Source: Canibacter sp052085365
GTDB taxonomy: Bacteria > Actinomycetota > Actinomycetes > Actinomycetales > Microbacteriaceae
Length of the DNA: 64,000 nucleotides
Direction of reading: 5' to 3'
Assembly: GCA_052085365.1 (NCBI GenBank)
Contig: JBQDFP010000008.1
Location: 1-64,000, forward strand
A program made the translations under genes and the position numbers. Positions 26,658 to 36,064 of the stretch are shown piece by piece. The notes beneath the pieces were generated by a model. It was given only the letters and a program-made list of their open reading frames with translations. It was not told the DNA's origin and did no database searches. The first letter of the stretch is position 1; every line of letters starts with the position of its first letter.

Positions 26658-28142
26658 CTAATCAGGTAAGCCATCGGCGTGAGCCGATAAGAATTCAAAC
26701 ATTTCAGTGTCGTCAACCCCGGGAAAAGTGCCGGTCGGTAGCGGTGCCAAAATGTGGGCGTGCATTCGGGCGCTCGCCCAAGAGCGGTTCTGCCACCTCT
26801 GAGTGAGCTCATCGCTTGGTCGCTTACAGCAGCGATCATCGGGGCAGGTCGAATTAGTGCGGATATGCGTGTCTCTACCTCGGAACCACCGAGCATCATC
26901 GAAACGGACACCACATGTAATTGAGAACTGCCCGTCAGATTCTGAATCTCCAGTCTGCACGGTGGACCAAAAGGTGCCGTCAGGTGTATCCGTGTATTGA
27001 TAGTACTCGCTCGTACGGTTTCTACGATGGAAGGCTTTTCGCCCGGGCCATTTTCTACACAGACTCTGGCCCTCTATTGATCCGCTTTGATCGGTGGGGA
27101 ACGGCATCCCGTCGCTTTCAAAGCCGCGCACCAAGCCTCCGGAATCGTCGGTGCGGTAGAAATGTACAGGGAGGTCAAGGTGCTGTGCTGCGAGATTCGT
27201 GAACCGGTGGGCAGCTGCTTCGTGCGTTACGCCGAAGGAATCTCGCAGGTCTTCGATCGCGAGATTCCGCTCCCGTTTGGCATTCTGTAAGAACTTGGCA
27301 GTGCGCTGTTCTGGCATGAGGCACGCTGAAGCGAAATAGTTGATTTCGAGACGTTGTTGCAAAAATTCCGCATAATTCCAGGGGCGCTCATGCCCGAGAA
27401 CCCGGTGCGCCATGGCTTGCAGCGCGAGAGCTCGCAGGCCGTGGCCTCCCGGGATTGACGTCGGTGGGAGGTAAATCCTGCCGTTTTCGAGGTCAGTAAT
27501 GCTGCGAGTGTTCGACGGCAAATCGTTGACAAAAATCAGTGTGAATCCGAGTTTCTCGGCAAGCACCGCAACGGTACGGTGGGTTAACGCTCCCTGTGTG
27601 TGACCGACATCAGCCATGAGGTCTTCAGCGATTTCTTCAATAGCCGGGAGATAGTTATTGCGTTCATGCATGCCGAGTCGAATTTCGGTGTTCGCTCGGC
27701 GGGCCTCTTCAGGCGTCAGTGCTCTGGCTTGCTGCTGACGCTGTACCTCGTGAGCGAGACCCACAATTGTCTCAAGAGCTTCGTCCGGCAGACTCTTCGT
27801 GGTGCGAAGCTCAGGGAGACCGAGTTGTTGGTATCCAATCGCATTCTGAAGCTGTTCGATTTGGATTTCGAGTTCGCTTCGACGATCTGGCGCATCTGAA
27901 CGGAAAATGTCTTCGAGTTGGATGCCCAGCTCGTGAGCAATCGTTTGAAGAAGTGTGAGTTTTGGCTCACGTTTACCGTTTTCGATGAGAGAGAGTTGGC
28001 TGACTCCAACGCCGACTTTCGTGCTGAGGTCTCCCAGCGTGAGCCCAGCTTGGTTTCGAAAATGTCGCAAACGTTTACCAAGGATTAACCGGTTTGGGCC
28101 AGATTGTGTCGATGCCGGTGTTGGGGTACGTAAATTCCGCAT
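26658..28142 (-). CDS. RamB/ScfR-like regulator (XRE HTH plus ImmA/IrrE-like plus Cys-rich domain)
   Basis: 494-residue regulator resembling RamB, which controls acetate and short-chain acyl metabolism in Corynebacterium and mycobacteria. An XRE helix-turn-helix (about 20-80: LGKRLRHFRNQAGLTLGDLS, SQLSLIENGKREPKLTLL) is followed by a helical region, an ImmA/IrrE-like domain (about 180-330) and a Cys-rich C-terminal domain of short-chain fatty acyl regulators (CGVRFDDARWF, CPDDRCCKRP). The ImmA/IrrE region reads AMAHRVLGHERP: the second glutamate helix histidine pattern is present but the canonical HExxH is not, so no protease activity is expected. It is divergent from pckG, a typical target class; control of pckG is inference. 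N-terminal start at 28142 is uncertain. Confidence 0.87.
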   Translation of the reverse strand: MRNLRTPTPASTQSGPNRLILGKRLRHFRNQAGLTLGDLSTKVGVGVSQLSLIENGKREPKLTLLQTIAHELGIQLEDIFRSDAPDRRSELEIQIEQLQNAIGYQQLGLPELRTTKSLPDEALETIVGLAHEVQRQQQARALTPEEARRANTEIRLGMHERNNYLPAIEEIAEDLMADVGHTQGALTHRTVAVLAEKLGFTLIFVNDLPSNTRSITDLENGRIYLPPTSIPGGHGLRALALQAMAHRVLGHERPWNYAEFLQQRLEINYFASACLMPEQRTAKFLQNAKRERNLAIEDLRDSFGVTHEAAAHRFTNLAAQHLDLPVHFYRTDDSGGLVRGFESDGMPFPTDQSGSIEGQSLCRKWPGRKAFHRRNRTSEYYQYTDTPDGTFWSTVQTGDSESDGQFSITCGVRFDDARWFRGRDTHIRTNSTCPDDRCCKRPSDELTQRWQNRSWASARMHAHILAPLPTGTFPGVDDTEMFEFLSAHADGLPD

Positions 28143-28258
28143 AATTTGACTATATCTAAAGAAGCGCGAGAATTGACATGCGATTTGGTTAAATTACCGC
28201 CTGAAGTTGTAAAACAATGGAAGTGTTCATCTCGTTCAACGAACCTCAGGAGAGAGAC

Positions 28259-30196
28259 ATGGACCGTCAAGCATTTGCCGATACTGATACCGATGGAAAC
28301 ACGGAAAACCAGTATGAAGGGGCTTCAGTAGAAGCACCACAATCTTCGGCAACAGTAGAAGCACCACAATCTTCGGCAACTGCATATCGGGCTGCTCTCG
28401 AGAATGCACCGACAGGCAATCACGAGATTGTCGAATGGGTTCGCAATATTGCCCAACTGACCCGTCCTAACCAAATCGTCTGGTGTGACGGTTCCGACGC
28501 TGAGTGGCGCCAAATTACGCAGGAGATGGTTGCCGCTGGAACGCTCATCGAACTGAACAAGGACCTGCGTCCGAATAGCTTTCTCGCTCGTTCACATCCG
28601 GCCGATGTTGCTCGCGTAGAAGATCGTACATTCATTTGTTCTGAAAATGAAACTGATGCGGGGCCGACCAACAACTGGGTTGCGCCGTCCGAAATGAAAG
28701 AAACGCTTCAGCCGTTGTTTGACGGCTCGATGGTCGGACGCACAATGTACGTGGTGCCATTCTCGATGGGACCTGTTGGTGGGGCAATCACCCAGTACGG
28801 GGTACAAATCACTGATTCCCCGTACGCAGTTCTCAACATGCGCATCATGACGCGCATGGGACAGAAAGCGCTGAATGCGATTACCGAGGGCAGCGAATGG
28901 GTTCGGACCGTTCACTCTGTGGGTGCGCCACTTGGCGAAGATGAGGCCGACGTTGAATGGCCGTGCAACGATACGAAATACATCACGCACTTCCCGGATA
29001 CACTCGAGGTCTTCTCGTACGGGTCCGGCTACGGCGGCAACGCCCTGCTGTCGAAGAAATGCTTCGCTCTGCGTATTGCGAGTGCGATGGGAAGAAAAGA
29101 AGGCTGGCTTGCAGAGCACATGCTGCTCATCAAAGCGACGAACACCGAAACCGGTCGTGCGTACCATCTGACCGCTGCGTTCCCATCCGCGTGCGGTAAA
29201 ACAAACCTGGCAATGCTGCAGCCGACCATTCCCGGCTGGAAGGTCGAAACAATCGGTGACGATATTGCATGGTTACGGCCCGGGCCCGACGGCCGCCTGT
29301 ACGCGATCAACCCCGAAGCTGGATTCTTTGGCGTAGCGCCGGGTACTGGTGAATCAACCAACCCTGTCGCAATGGACGCACTGTGGGGAAACACCATCTT
29401 CACAAATGTGGCACTTACTGATGATGGCGATGTGTGGTGGGAAGGCAAAACCGACGCGGTTCCGGACCATCTCATTGATTGGCAAGGCAACGAATGGACA
29501 CCTGATGCCGATCGGCCAGCTGCTCATCCCAACTCACGCTTTACCCTTCCCATTACTCAGACACCCACGCTTGCAGACGACTGGTCAGCAGATAACGGTG
29601 TCCCGGTTGACGCAATTCTGTTTGGTGGCCGCCGTGCGACAAATGTTCCACTCGTTGCTGCAGCGCGCTCATGGAATCACGGTGTATTTATTGGTGCAAC
29701 GATCTCGAGCGAAAAAACCGCAGCACAAGAGGGTAACGTCGGAGAACTCCGTCGCGATCCCTTCGCAATGCTCCCATTCTGTGGCTACAACATGGCGGAC
29801 TACTGGGGGCACTGGATCGAAATGGGTGAAAAACTGGGCGACAAAGCCCCGCACATTTTCCAAGTGAACTGGTTCCGGCGCGGAGAAGATGGCAGCTTCC
29901 TTTGGCCAGGGTTTGGAGATAACTCGCGCGTAATCGATTGGGTTCTGCGCAAAGTTGATTCCGACGAAATGGGTCGAGAGTCAGAAATCGGCGTACTTCC
30001 GAACAAGGACGAATTGAACCTTGATGGTATTACGGTCTCCGATGAACAATTTGATGCACTGTTCGCGATTGATGCCGAATCATGGAACGAAGAATGTCAG
30101 CTCACTGAAGATTACTTTGAAAAATTTGGTGACCGTGTCCCAGATGCTTTGCGCACTGAACTGTCTTCACTGCGTAACCGTCTCAACGACAAATAA
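28259..30196 (+). CDS. pckG: Phosphoenolpyruvate carboxykinase (GTP)
   Basis: Converts oxaloacetate and GTP to PEP, GDP and CO2: the gluconeogenic entry and PEP-node enzyme. ATG 28259 with CAGGAGAGAG upstream is preferred over ATG 28217, which has no site. 645 residues. GTP-type signatures: FPSACGKTNLAMLQPT (P-loop), GDDIAWLRPGPDG (Mn ligand), FGGRRATNVPLV, GATISSEKTAA and MLPFCGYNMADYW. N-terminus carries an Ala/Ser/Pro-rich extension of about 45 residues that contains a two-copy peptide repeat (VEAPQSSAT), encoded by two perfect 27-bp direct repeats. The upstream neighbour, divergent, is the RamB-like gene. Confidence 0.97.
   Translation: MDRQAFADTDTDGNTENQYEGASVEAPQSSATVEAPQSSATAYRAALENAPTGNHEIVEWVRNIAQLTRPNQIVWCDGSDAEWRQITQEMVAAGTLIELNKDLRPNSFLARSHPADVARVEDRTFICSENETDAGPTNNWVAPSEMKETLQPLFDGSMVGRTMYVVPFSMGPVGGAITQYGVQITDSPYAVLNMRIMTRMGQKALNAITEGSEWVRTVHSVGAPLGEDEADVEWPCNDTKYITHFPDTLEVFSYGSGYGGNALLSKKCFALRIASAMGRKEGWLAEHMLLIKATNTETGRAYHLTAAFPSACGKTNLAMLQPTIPGWKVETIGDDIAWLRPGPDGRLYAINPEAGFFGVAPGTGESTNPVAMDALWGNTIFTNVALTDDGDVWWEGKTDAVPDHLIDWQGNEWTPDADRPAAHPNSRFTLPITQTPTLADDWSADNGVPVDAILFGGRRATNVPLVAAARSWNHGVFIGATISSEKTAAQEGNVGELRRDPFAMLPFCGYNMADYWGHWIEMGEKLGDKAPHIFQVNWFRRGEDGSFLWPGFGDNSRVIDWVLRKVDSDEMGRESEIGVLPNKDELNLDGITVSDEQFDALFAIDAESWNEECQLTEDYFEKFGDRVPDALRTELSSLRNRLNDK
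28327..28380 (+). repeat. Tandem 27-bp direct repeat inside pckG
   Basis: Copies at 28327-28353 and 28354-28380 are identical and in frame, encoding two consecutive SVEAPQSSA/TVEAPQSSA units in the N-terminal extension of PckG. Identical DNA over 27 bases suggests recent duplication or slippage. Confidence 0.95.
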
Positions 30197-30238
30197 TTAA
30201 GATTTGGGTTGTTACTAGTCGTAACAATCCGCACGACT

Positions 30239-30272
30239 GTGGGCCCCGGGTTCTGCCCAGCCTGGGGCTCAC
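30239..30272. terminator. Hairpin between convergent pckG and permease
   Basis: GTGGGCCCC at 30239-30247 pairs with GGGGCTCAC at 30264-30272 (one G-T pair) around a 16-base loop. It lies midway between convergent stops and could serve both. Confidence 0.6.
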
Positions 30273-30278
30273 GAACTC

Positions 30279-31088
30279 TTACCCTTTCACAGCACCTTCG
30301 GTCATTCCAGAGATAAAACTGCGCTGTAAAAACAGGTACAAGATCACCATCGGGGCTGCCACTAACACTGCTCCAGCTGCCAACAGCGTGACACCGGACG
30401 TGTGCTGACCCTGGAAGAATGCGAGGCCGAGCGGCGCAGTACGCAGAGCTCCGCTCGGTGACATGATCAACGGAATCAAAAAGTCATTCCACGTCCACAT
30501 AAACGTCAACACGATTTGGGTCACGATTGCGGGTTTCCCAAGGGGGACCAATATTGACCACATCGTGCGCACGTGTCCCGCGCCATCAAGCTTTGCAGCT
30601 TCAAGAATTGCTGGATCCACACCGCGGAAAAATGCGCGCATCCAGAATGTGCCAAATGCCAACGACTGAGCGATCTGGGGCAGTGCAATTGCCCAAATCG
30701 TGTCAGTGAGATTCAGAGAGCGCAAATCAAAATACAACGGAAGTATGATCGCCTCAGTTGGCACCATGATCCCGACAAGGAACACATAAAATAAAATGCC
30801 GCTGCCTGGCGGACGCAGAATGCCTAAGACATAGCCGCTCATCACTGACAGCACCAATGCGGCACTGACCACGAGTACCGCGATGACTACTGAGTTACGC
30901 ATATACAGCGAGAAATTCCCCTGTTCCCAAGCCGCTGCATAGTTCTCAAAATGGCCCCAGCTTGGATCGCCAATATTTGAGGCACTCAACGAAAGAAATA
31001 GCACATACACGATCGGTATAAGCGCTTGAACTGCGAAAAACACCAACAGCACAGCAGTTACGGTGCGTTCGAAGCGTGAGACCCTCAT
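30279..31088 (-). CDS. Sugar ABC transporter permease (MalG-like)
   Basis: Inner-membrane permease of a CUT1-type carbohydrate importer. 269 residues with about six transmembrane segments (FERTVTAVLLVFFAVQALIP first). The cytoplasmic EAA loop is EAAKLDGAGHVRTMWSILVP, which docks to the ATPase. Its start overlaps the stop of the second permease gene (ATGA), so it is the last gene of the pfkB-SBP-permease-permease operon. No ATPase lies in the operon; the MsiK-type gene at 36189 is the likely partner. Confidence 0.93.
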   Translation of the reverse strand: MRVSRFERTVTAVLLVFFAVQALIPIVYVLFLSLSASNIGDPSWGHFENYAAAWEQGNFSLYMRNSVVIAVLVVSAALVLSVMSGYVLGILRPPGSGILFYVFLVGIMVPTEAIILPLYFDLRSLNLTDTIWAIALPQIAQSLAFGTFWMRAFFRGVDPAILEAAKLDGAGHVRTMWSILVPLGKPAIVTQIVLTFMWTWNDFLIPLIMSPSGALRTAPLGLAFFQGQHTSGVTLLAAGAVLVAAPMVILYLFLQRSFISGMTEGAVKG

Positions 31089-32056
31089 TTTTCTCGCTCC
31101 CCGACAAGGTTGACTGCCAAATTGATGAGAAAAATCACAATCGTAAGTACCACCGCCAGAGCGGCCGCGGTGCCGACTGCCCCGACTTTGAATGCCTGGT
31201 AGTACACCTCATACGAAGGCACAGTGGTCGACGTACCGGGCCCGCCAGCTGTCGTCATATATACGACATCGAACGTTTTTAACGCCGCGATAATCGTCAG
31301 CGTGAGGGAAACGAGGATTTCCGGACGCAGGCTCGGGATGGTGATTGAGAAGAACTGCCGAAACCATCCCGCGCCATCGAGACGTGCGGCTTCGTAATAT
31401 TCTTGGGGCACTCGAGTAACCCCTGACATTAACAACACCGTCACAAGACCCGTGCACACCCAAGTTCCAATGAAACCCACTGCAATTAAAGCGGTGCTAT
31501 ATTCGCCGAGCCAGGCACGAGCAAGACCACCGAGGCCAAGCGCCCGTAACGCTGTATTGATCATGCCGTCGGGTGCGTATATTTGTCGCCACGCAATCGC
31601 GAGCACCACCATTGCAATCACCTGTGGGAGAAACACGACGGTCCGAACGAAACCGATACCTCTTGCACGAGACCTGCCCAAAAGGGATGCAAGCACCAAG
31701 CCGATACCGAGCGGAATGGCAGCATAGAACACTATTAATATCAGGGCGTGCACGAATGACGCCCGGAGTCTCTCATTCGAGAAGACGTCAGTGTAGTTGC
31801 TGAAACCCGCGGGCACTGCGTCGGCGAGACCATCCCAGTGGAAGAACGACAGGTTGATGACGCGCGCCAGCGGAACCAGCATAAACGCGGCATAAACGGC
31901 GAATGGCAACGCCATAATCAAGACGGACGCCAAAATATTCACCGAACGCTGAGAACGTGAACGCAGGGGACGTTTCGCGCCCGTGGTCAACAGTGCCTGT
32001 GTCTCACTTGCTCGAGCTGGTGTGAGGCTTGAGTCTGTATTACGGGACATCATCAC
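31085..32056 (-). CDS. Sugar ABC transporter permease (MalF-like)
   Basis: 323-residue permease forming the heterodimeric channel with the downstream MalG-like subunit. N-terminal cytoplasmic stretch of about 45 residues, first segment NILASVLIMALPFAVYAAFM, typical LSFFHWDG after it, and the EAA loop EAARLDGAGWFRQFFSITIP. An intercistronic stem-loop separates it from the binding-protein gene and a 4-base overlap joins it to the next permease. Confidence 0.93.
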   Translation of the reverse strand: MMMSRNTDSSLTPARASETQALLTTGAKRPLRSRSQRSVNILASVLIMALPFAVYAAFMLVPLARVINLSFFHWDGLADAVPAGFSNYTDVFSNERLRASFVHALILIVFYAAIPLGIGLVLASLLGRSRARGIGFVRTVVFLPQVIAMVVLAIAWRQIYAPDGMINTALRALGLGGLARAWLGEYSTALIAVGFIGTWVCTGLVTVLLMSGVTRVPQEYYEAARLDGAGWFRQFFSITIPSLRPEILVSLTLTIIAALKTFDVVYMTTAGGPGTSTTVPSYEVYYQAFKVGAVGTAAALAVVLTIVIFLINLAVNLVGEREK

Positions 32057-32073
32057 TCCGTCGTGATCTATGA

Positions 32074-32102
32074 GCGGCGGTGTGCTGAGTGAACACCGCC
32101 GC
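32074..32102 (-). promoter_or_regulatory. Intercistronic stem-loop between binding protein and permease genes
   Basis: GCGGCGGTGT and ACACCGCCGC form a perfect 10-bp GC stem with a 9-base loop (32074-32102), between the SBP stop (32119) and the permease start (32056). There is no T-run. Such structures typically protect upstream mRNA or partly terminate it, so binding protein exceeds permeases. Confidence 0.7.
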
Positions 32103-32118
32103 TTTCATGCGGGAGTAG

Positions 32119-33474
32119 TTATTTCGTGAACTCAGCGTATGCGGCCTCGAGTTCGTCAAGAAACTCCTGTGGACTCAGTTTTTCATCAAGAAGTCCTTGC
32201 ACAGCATCGCCCGCGACTTGGTCGAAAGTGGGGGTCGCGTAGTCAAGGTAGGGGAGGAGGTCCCCATTGTTCGAGACCTCTGAGAATGTCGTCATAACAT
32301 CAGCTACGACACCGTCTTGATTTCCAGCGAAGTCCGCGGTGTTGTTGACTGGAACGTTGCCGGTGTCCGCCAAAACCTGCATTGCGTCGGCATTTGTCAG
32401 GAAATCGATATATGCAGCCGCAACATTCTGGTCCTCCGCAGCGGTCGTCATCGCGAACGGGAGACCCGTTCCGCCGGTAGTTGCGGCACCGTCGTTTTCT
32501 CCAGATTTTGGGGGAGCGATAAACGCAACATCATCGCCCATCGCCTCGCCAAGGTCAGCTGCGAGCCATGATCCACCAATCAAATAGACACCGTTACCTT
32601 GAGAAAAGTCAGCCCAAACTTGGTCGTAGTCGGCGCCATTGAAACCGTCGTTAAAGTAGCCGTTCTTTGCCCAGTCTTGAAGCTCAGTGGCTGCGGCAAG
32701 GTTGTCCGGGGTGTCCCAAGAAGCACCGGCATTACCAAACCCGAGATTACGAATATCTTCAGCGTCGACGTGAGCGCCTTGAACCGGACCAAAGACGTGT
32801 AGCGCGGGCCATTTATCTACATTTCCAAGCACGAGCGGTGTTTCTCCAGCCGCTTGAATGGTCGAGAGCTGGTTCGTAAAATCTTCCCAGCTCTTTGGCT
32901 CATCAAGGCCAAGATCTGCGAGCTTTGACTGCGAATAGAAAATCCCGACAACTTCACCAACTTGTGGCAATCCATAAACGCAGCCCTGACCGAACTCAGT
33001 AGCATCATCGGAATACTGTGAATAGGTCAAAATTGACTCAGAAAAACTCTCGTCCCATTTATAAGCTTCAACCCACGGGTCAAGACAACGAACCTGGTCC
33101 GACGAAACAAATTGTCCGAGTGTGCCGCGTGCGTTATTTGCTTGGACTACATCGGGGGCATCATTACCAGTTAACGCGAGCCGCAGCGTAGTCTGTAGAT
33201 CATCAAATGACTGAGACACGCGGTCGATTGTGATGTTCGGATACTTCTCCATGAACGCTTCGTTCAGCGTTTCAATCTGCTCATTTTGGCCACCTCGAAC
33301 CTCTTGATCCCATACGGTGAGGGTCTGTTCTGGTGCATCACTAATATCGGTGGTGACGTCTTGGTCATCTGCAGGTTTATTGGTGTTTCCCGCGCTGGGA
33401 CTACACGCGGCAAGTGTCGCCACCCCGGCAATTGCAATCGCTGCAATCGTGGTTCTTAACAAGCGTGACGTCAT
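32119..33474 (-). CDS. Extracellular sugar-binding lipoprotein (family 1 SBP)
   Basis: Lipid-anchored solute receptor of the CUT1 importer. 451 residues. Signal peptide TTIAAIAIAGVATLAAC ends in a LAAC lipobox, lipidated Cys followed by a flexible SPSAGNTNKPADD linker. Mature protein has the fold pattern QTLTVWDQEVRGG, a hinge region near VYGLPQVGEVVGIFYSQSKL, GGSWLAADL and C-terminal ALVLGNVDKWP-type loop. ATG has AAGGAAG upstream and overlaps the stop of the PfkB gene (ATGA), so the two are coupled. Ligand unknown, but the GH4 neighbour suggests a glycoside or oligosaccharide. Confidence 0.93.
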   Translation of the reverse strand: MTSRLLRTTIAAIAIAGVATLAACSPSAGNTNKPADDQDVTTDISDAPEQTLTVWDQEVRGGQNEQIETLNEAFMEKYPNITIDRVSQSFDDLQTTLRLALTGNDAPDVVQANNARGTLGQFVSSDQVRCLDPWVEAYKWDESFSESILTYSQYSDDATEFGQGCVYGLPQVGEVVGIFYSQSKLADLGLDEPKSWEDFTNQLSTIQAAGETPLVLGNVDKWPALHVFGPVQGAHVDAEDIRNLGFGNAGASWDTPDNLAAATELQDWAKNGYFNDGFNGADYDQVWADFSQGNGVYLIGGSWLAADLGEAMGDDVAFIAPPKSGENDGAATTGGTGLPFAMTTAAEDQNVAAAYIDFLTNADAMQVLADTGNVPVNNTADFAGNQDGVVADVMTTFSEVSNNGDLLPYLDYATPTFDQVAGDAVQGLLDEKLSPQEFLDELEAAYAEFTK

Positions 33475-34520
33475 TGTTCTTCCTTACTCTTACGCTGACT
33501 AGTGGCGGTGTAGTACGTTTCGAGGAACTCGAGATTGATTTCTGGCGGGATTTCAACGGTATGGGACCATTCAATCAGCTCTTGCAGTGTCGGGGAGAAC
33601 GCAGACCCACCCGGCTGGCCAATCGAAAACGCAGCGGCGAGAGTTCCGAGTGCTAACCCCTGTCGTACCGGAAGCCCGTTCAGCATTGACCAGCACAGGC
33701 CCGCAGCGAAACTATCTCCCGCACCCGTCGGATCCACAACGGGAGCTTCGGTGATCGCAGGCATTTCAATAACCTCATCACGCAGACGTGCATAGATACC
33801 GTCTTCGCCGCGCGTGATGATAACGAGCATCACATTCTTTGAAAGCTCACGAGCCGCATCTTCGATGCTTTGTGTTCTCGTATAACGCATTGCCTCAACA
33901 GCGTTTGGTGTAAACACGTCAACCATGTCGAGGTCAGAAATGTCCTCAGGATTCCAAACGCCCACCGGGTCGAAGCCGACATCGGCTAACACCCATGTTG
34001 GAGCGGATCCACTGCGCCAGGCGGCGAGTGTGTCGCGGTTCGATTTCACGGTGCGCATGTCGCAGACGAGACCAGCCGGCGGGGTCGCAACAGACGATAG
34101 CGGCGGAACATACTCCTCGCCGTAGGTCGTCATTGCTCGGTCACCATTGAACGCAAGAGACGTAGTCACAGCTTGTCTGTCCGAGAATGTAGCGTAGGTG
34201 GTGTCAACATCCTCACACGTGAGCATTTCAGCAACAATGCCGCCAGCTGGATCCTGCCCCAACTGGGCGACGAGCGTTGTGGGAGCCCCCAGCCGCGCAA
34301 GCGAGACCGCTTGGATAGCGACTCCGCCCGGCATCATTTGACACTCAGGAACCCATTGTTCTTCGCCGGGTCTAGGAGCGTGTTGCAGTCCAACCATGAC
34401 CACGTCGAGAAACACGAGCCCGGCGACGCAAATACTGTTTTCTGGATGAACAGCAGCGCTCGTAATCGTCGGGCCGTCGCACGGGAAACGAATGTCTGGC
34501 GTGAACTGAGACGAGTCCAT
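33471..34520 (-). CDS. PfkB-family carbohydrate kinase
   Basis: 349-residue sugar or nucleoside kinase of the PfkB/ribokinase family. The C-terminal signature DPTGAGDSFAAGL holds the catalytic Asp (GAGD); the N-terminal pattern VAGLVFLDVVMVGLQHAP resembles family signature 1 and GGVAIQAVSLARLGAP follows. ATG with GAAGGAAG upstream. It is the first gene of the import operon and divergent from GH4. The likely role is to phosphorylate the imported or liberated sugar, but the substrate is unknown. Confidence 0.9.
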   Translation of the reverse strand: MDSSQFTPDIRFPCDGPTITSAAVHPENSICVAGLVFLDVVMVGLQHAPRPGEEQWVPECQMMPGGVAIQAVSLARLGAPTTLVAQLGQDPAGGIVAEMLTCEDVDTTYATFSDRQAVTTSLAFNGDRAMTTYGEEYVPPLSSVATPPAGLVCDMRTVKSNRDTLAAWRSGSAPTWVLADVGFDPVGVWNPEDISDLDMVDVFTPNAVEAMRYTRTQSIEDAARELSKNVMLVIITRGEDGIYARLRDEVIEMPAITEAPVVDPTGAGDSFAAGLCWSMLNGLPVRQGLALGTLAAAFSIGQPGGSAFSPTLQELIEWSHTVEIPPEINLEFLETYYTATSQRKSKEEQ

Positions 34521-34619
34521 AGTGACGCTTCCTTCTGCACCATCGTGTCAGGACGAGTTGAGTGGGTGTGGGGCTAGTCTTTACTGTACGTGATTCTCTA
34601 GAACTGAGGTGGAGCTCAT

Positions 34620-36023
34620 ATGAAACTGGTGATCGTTGGTGGTGGCGGTTTTCGTGTTCCCCAAATTATCGAAGTCCTTGCAGGTGCGAGACGAGGCCGA
34701 GGGGCAAGTGCGGGACTGATTGTCGATGAAGTCGCGCTCTATGATGTCTCGACTAAGCGGCTCGAAGTTATGAGATCAGTCATCGACCAGCTTGACTTGC
34801 ACGGTGCGCCGCAGGTGAGCATACATACCCGACTTGATACCGCGCTTTGTGGTGCAGAGTTCGTTTTTTCAGCGATGCGCATCGGCGGAACTTCGGGACG
34901 AGTCGTCGATGAACTCGTTGCACTCAATGAGGGCGTGCTGGGACAAGAGACCGTTGGCGCCGGCGGCTATGCGTATGCGTTTCGAACGCTGCCTGCAGCA
35001 CTCGAACTTGCGTATACCGTTCGCGCGCACGCACCGGATGCGTGGGTGATCAACTTCACAAACCCTGCAGGAATTATTACGCAAGCGATGCGTGAAGTGC
35101 TGGGTAAAAAAGTTGTCGGCATCTGTGACACCCCGATTGGCTTAGTCCGTCGCGCAGCTACAGCCTTGGACATCGATACACATGCAGTGGATCATGCGGA
35201 TCCGAACGTAAGTTTCGACTATGTCGGGCTCAATCACCTCGGCTGGTTGCGGAGTTTCCATGTGGGAGCGCACGATCGTCTGCCAGAACTTATTGGTGAT
35301 GATGCGAAACTCGATGTGATTGAAGAAGCTCGCATTGTCGGTTTCGACTGGATTCGTGCCATGAAGATGCTTCCGAGCGAGTATCTGTTCTACTACTACC
35401 TCAACCGTGAATCAGTTGAACGGATCCGCAGTGATGATGTCACTCGCGGGCAATTCCTCGCGCAGCAGCAGCAGAAGTTCTACGACGATGCTTCGAGCAT
35501 GCCCAACCGTGCCGCGGACCTCTGGCGTGCAGCTCATCGTGAACGTGAGTACACGTATATGGCTGAATCCCGTGACGGAGATGAGCGTGCGGGACGGCGA
35601 GATGCAGATATTGCGGCCGGCGGGTATCAACAGGTCGCGCTAGACCTGATGACCGCGTTAACTCATGGGGAACCGGCACGAATGATTCTCGGTGTCGGCA
35701 ACAGCGACGTGCAAGATGGGCGGGGACGCCTGCTGCCAGAACTATCTGCTGACGCGGTCATTGAGGTGCCGTGTCTTGTGGATCGCCTAGGCATTCACCC
35801 GATACGTGTACAGCCTGTGCGTGGGCCGGAACTGGGGCTCATGGTTAGTGTGAAGGCCTGTGAAGAACTTGTTATTCGTGCGGTCCAAACGCGCAGCATC
35901 GACCTTGCTTGGCAAGCTATCGCGGCTCACCCGCTGATTGATTCCATTCGAGTGGCACAGCGGGTCCTGAACGGTTACATGCAGAAGCATCCGGCGATTG
36001 CCGACGTGTTGCAAGAAAAATAA
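34620..36023 (+). CDS. Glycoside hydrolase family 4 (6-phospho-beta-glucosidase-like)
   Basis: NAD+- and Mn2+-dependent glycosidase that works by transient C3 oxidation, cytoplasmic. 467 residues. Rossmann entry MKLVIVGGGGFRVPQI, then GH4 features INFTNPAGIITQA, metal-binding VGICDTPIGL (Cys) and GLNHLGWL (His), with HPIRVQPVRGPELG near the end. ATG has GAGGTGGAG upstream. Subgroup by eye is closest to BglT/CelF-like 6-phospho-beta-glucosidases. A puzzle is that the import system here is an ABC transporter, not a PTS, so a substrate phosphorylated after import (PfkB neighbour) or an unphosphorylated one is possible. Divergent from pfkB by 99 bases. Confidence 0.9.
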   Translation: MKLVIVGGGGFRVPQIIEVLAGARRGRGASAGLIVDEVALYDVSTKRLEVMRSVIDQLDLHGAPQVSIHTRLDTALCGAEFVFSAMRIGGTSGRVVDELVALNEGVLGQETVGAGGYAYAFRTLPAALELAYTVRAHAPDAWVINFTNPAGIITQAMREVLGKKVVGICDTPIGLVRRAATALDIDTHAVDHADPNVSFDYVGLNHLGWLRSFHVGAHDRLPELIGDDAKLDVIEEARIVGFDWIRAMKMLPSEYLFYYYLNRESVERIRSDDVTRGQFLAQQQQKFYDDASSMPNRAADLWRAAHREREYTYMAESRDGDERAGRRDADIAAGGYQQVALDLMTALTHGEPARMILGVGNSDVQDGRGRLLPELSADAVIEVPCLVDRLGIHPIRVQPVRGPELGLMVSVKACEELVIRAVQTRSIDLAWQAIAAHPLIDSIRVAQRVLNGYMQKHPAIADVLQEK

Positions 36024-36064
36024 ACTCCGCCGCACCGCATACCCCTGGTAGAGTTGCGTCAGGT

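Noticed and set aside
28173..28200. TTGACA near the pckG start as a -35 box
   Set aside because: No acceptable -10 hexamer occurs at 16-18 bases spacing.
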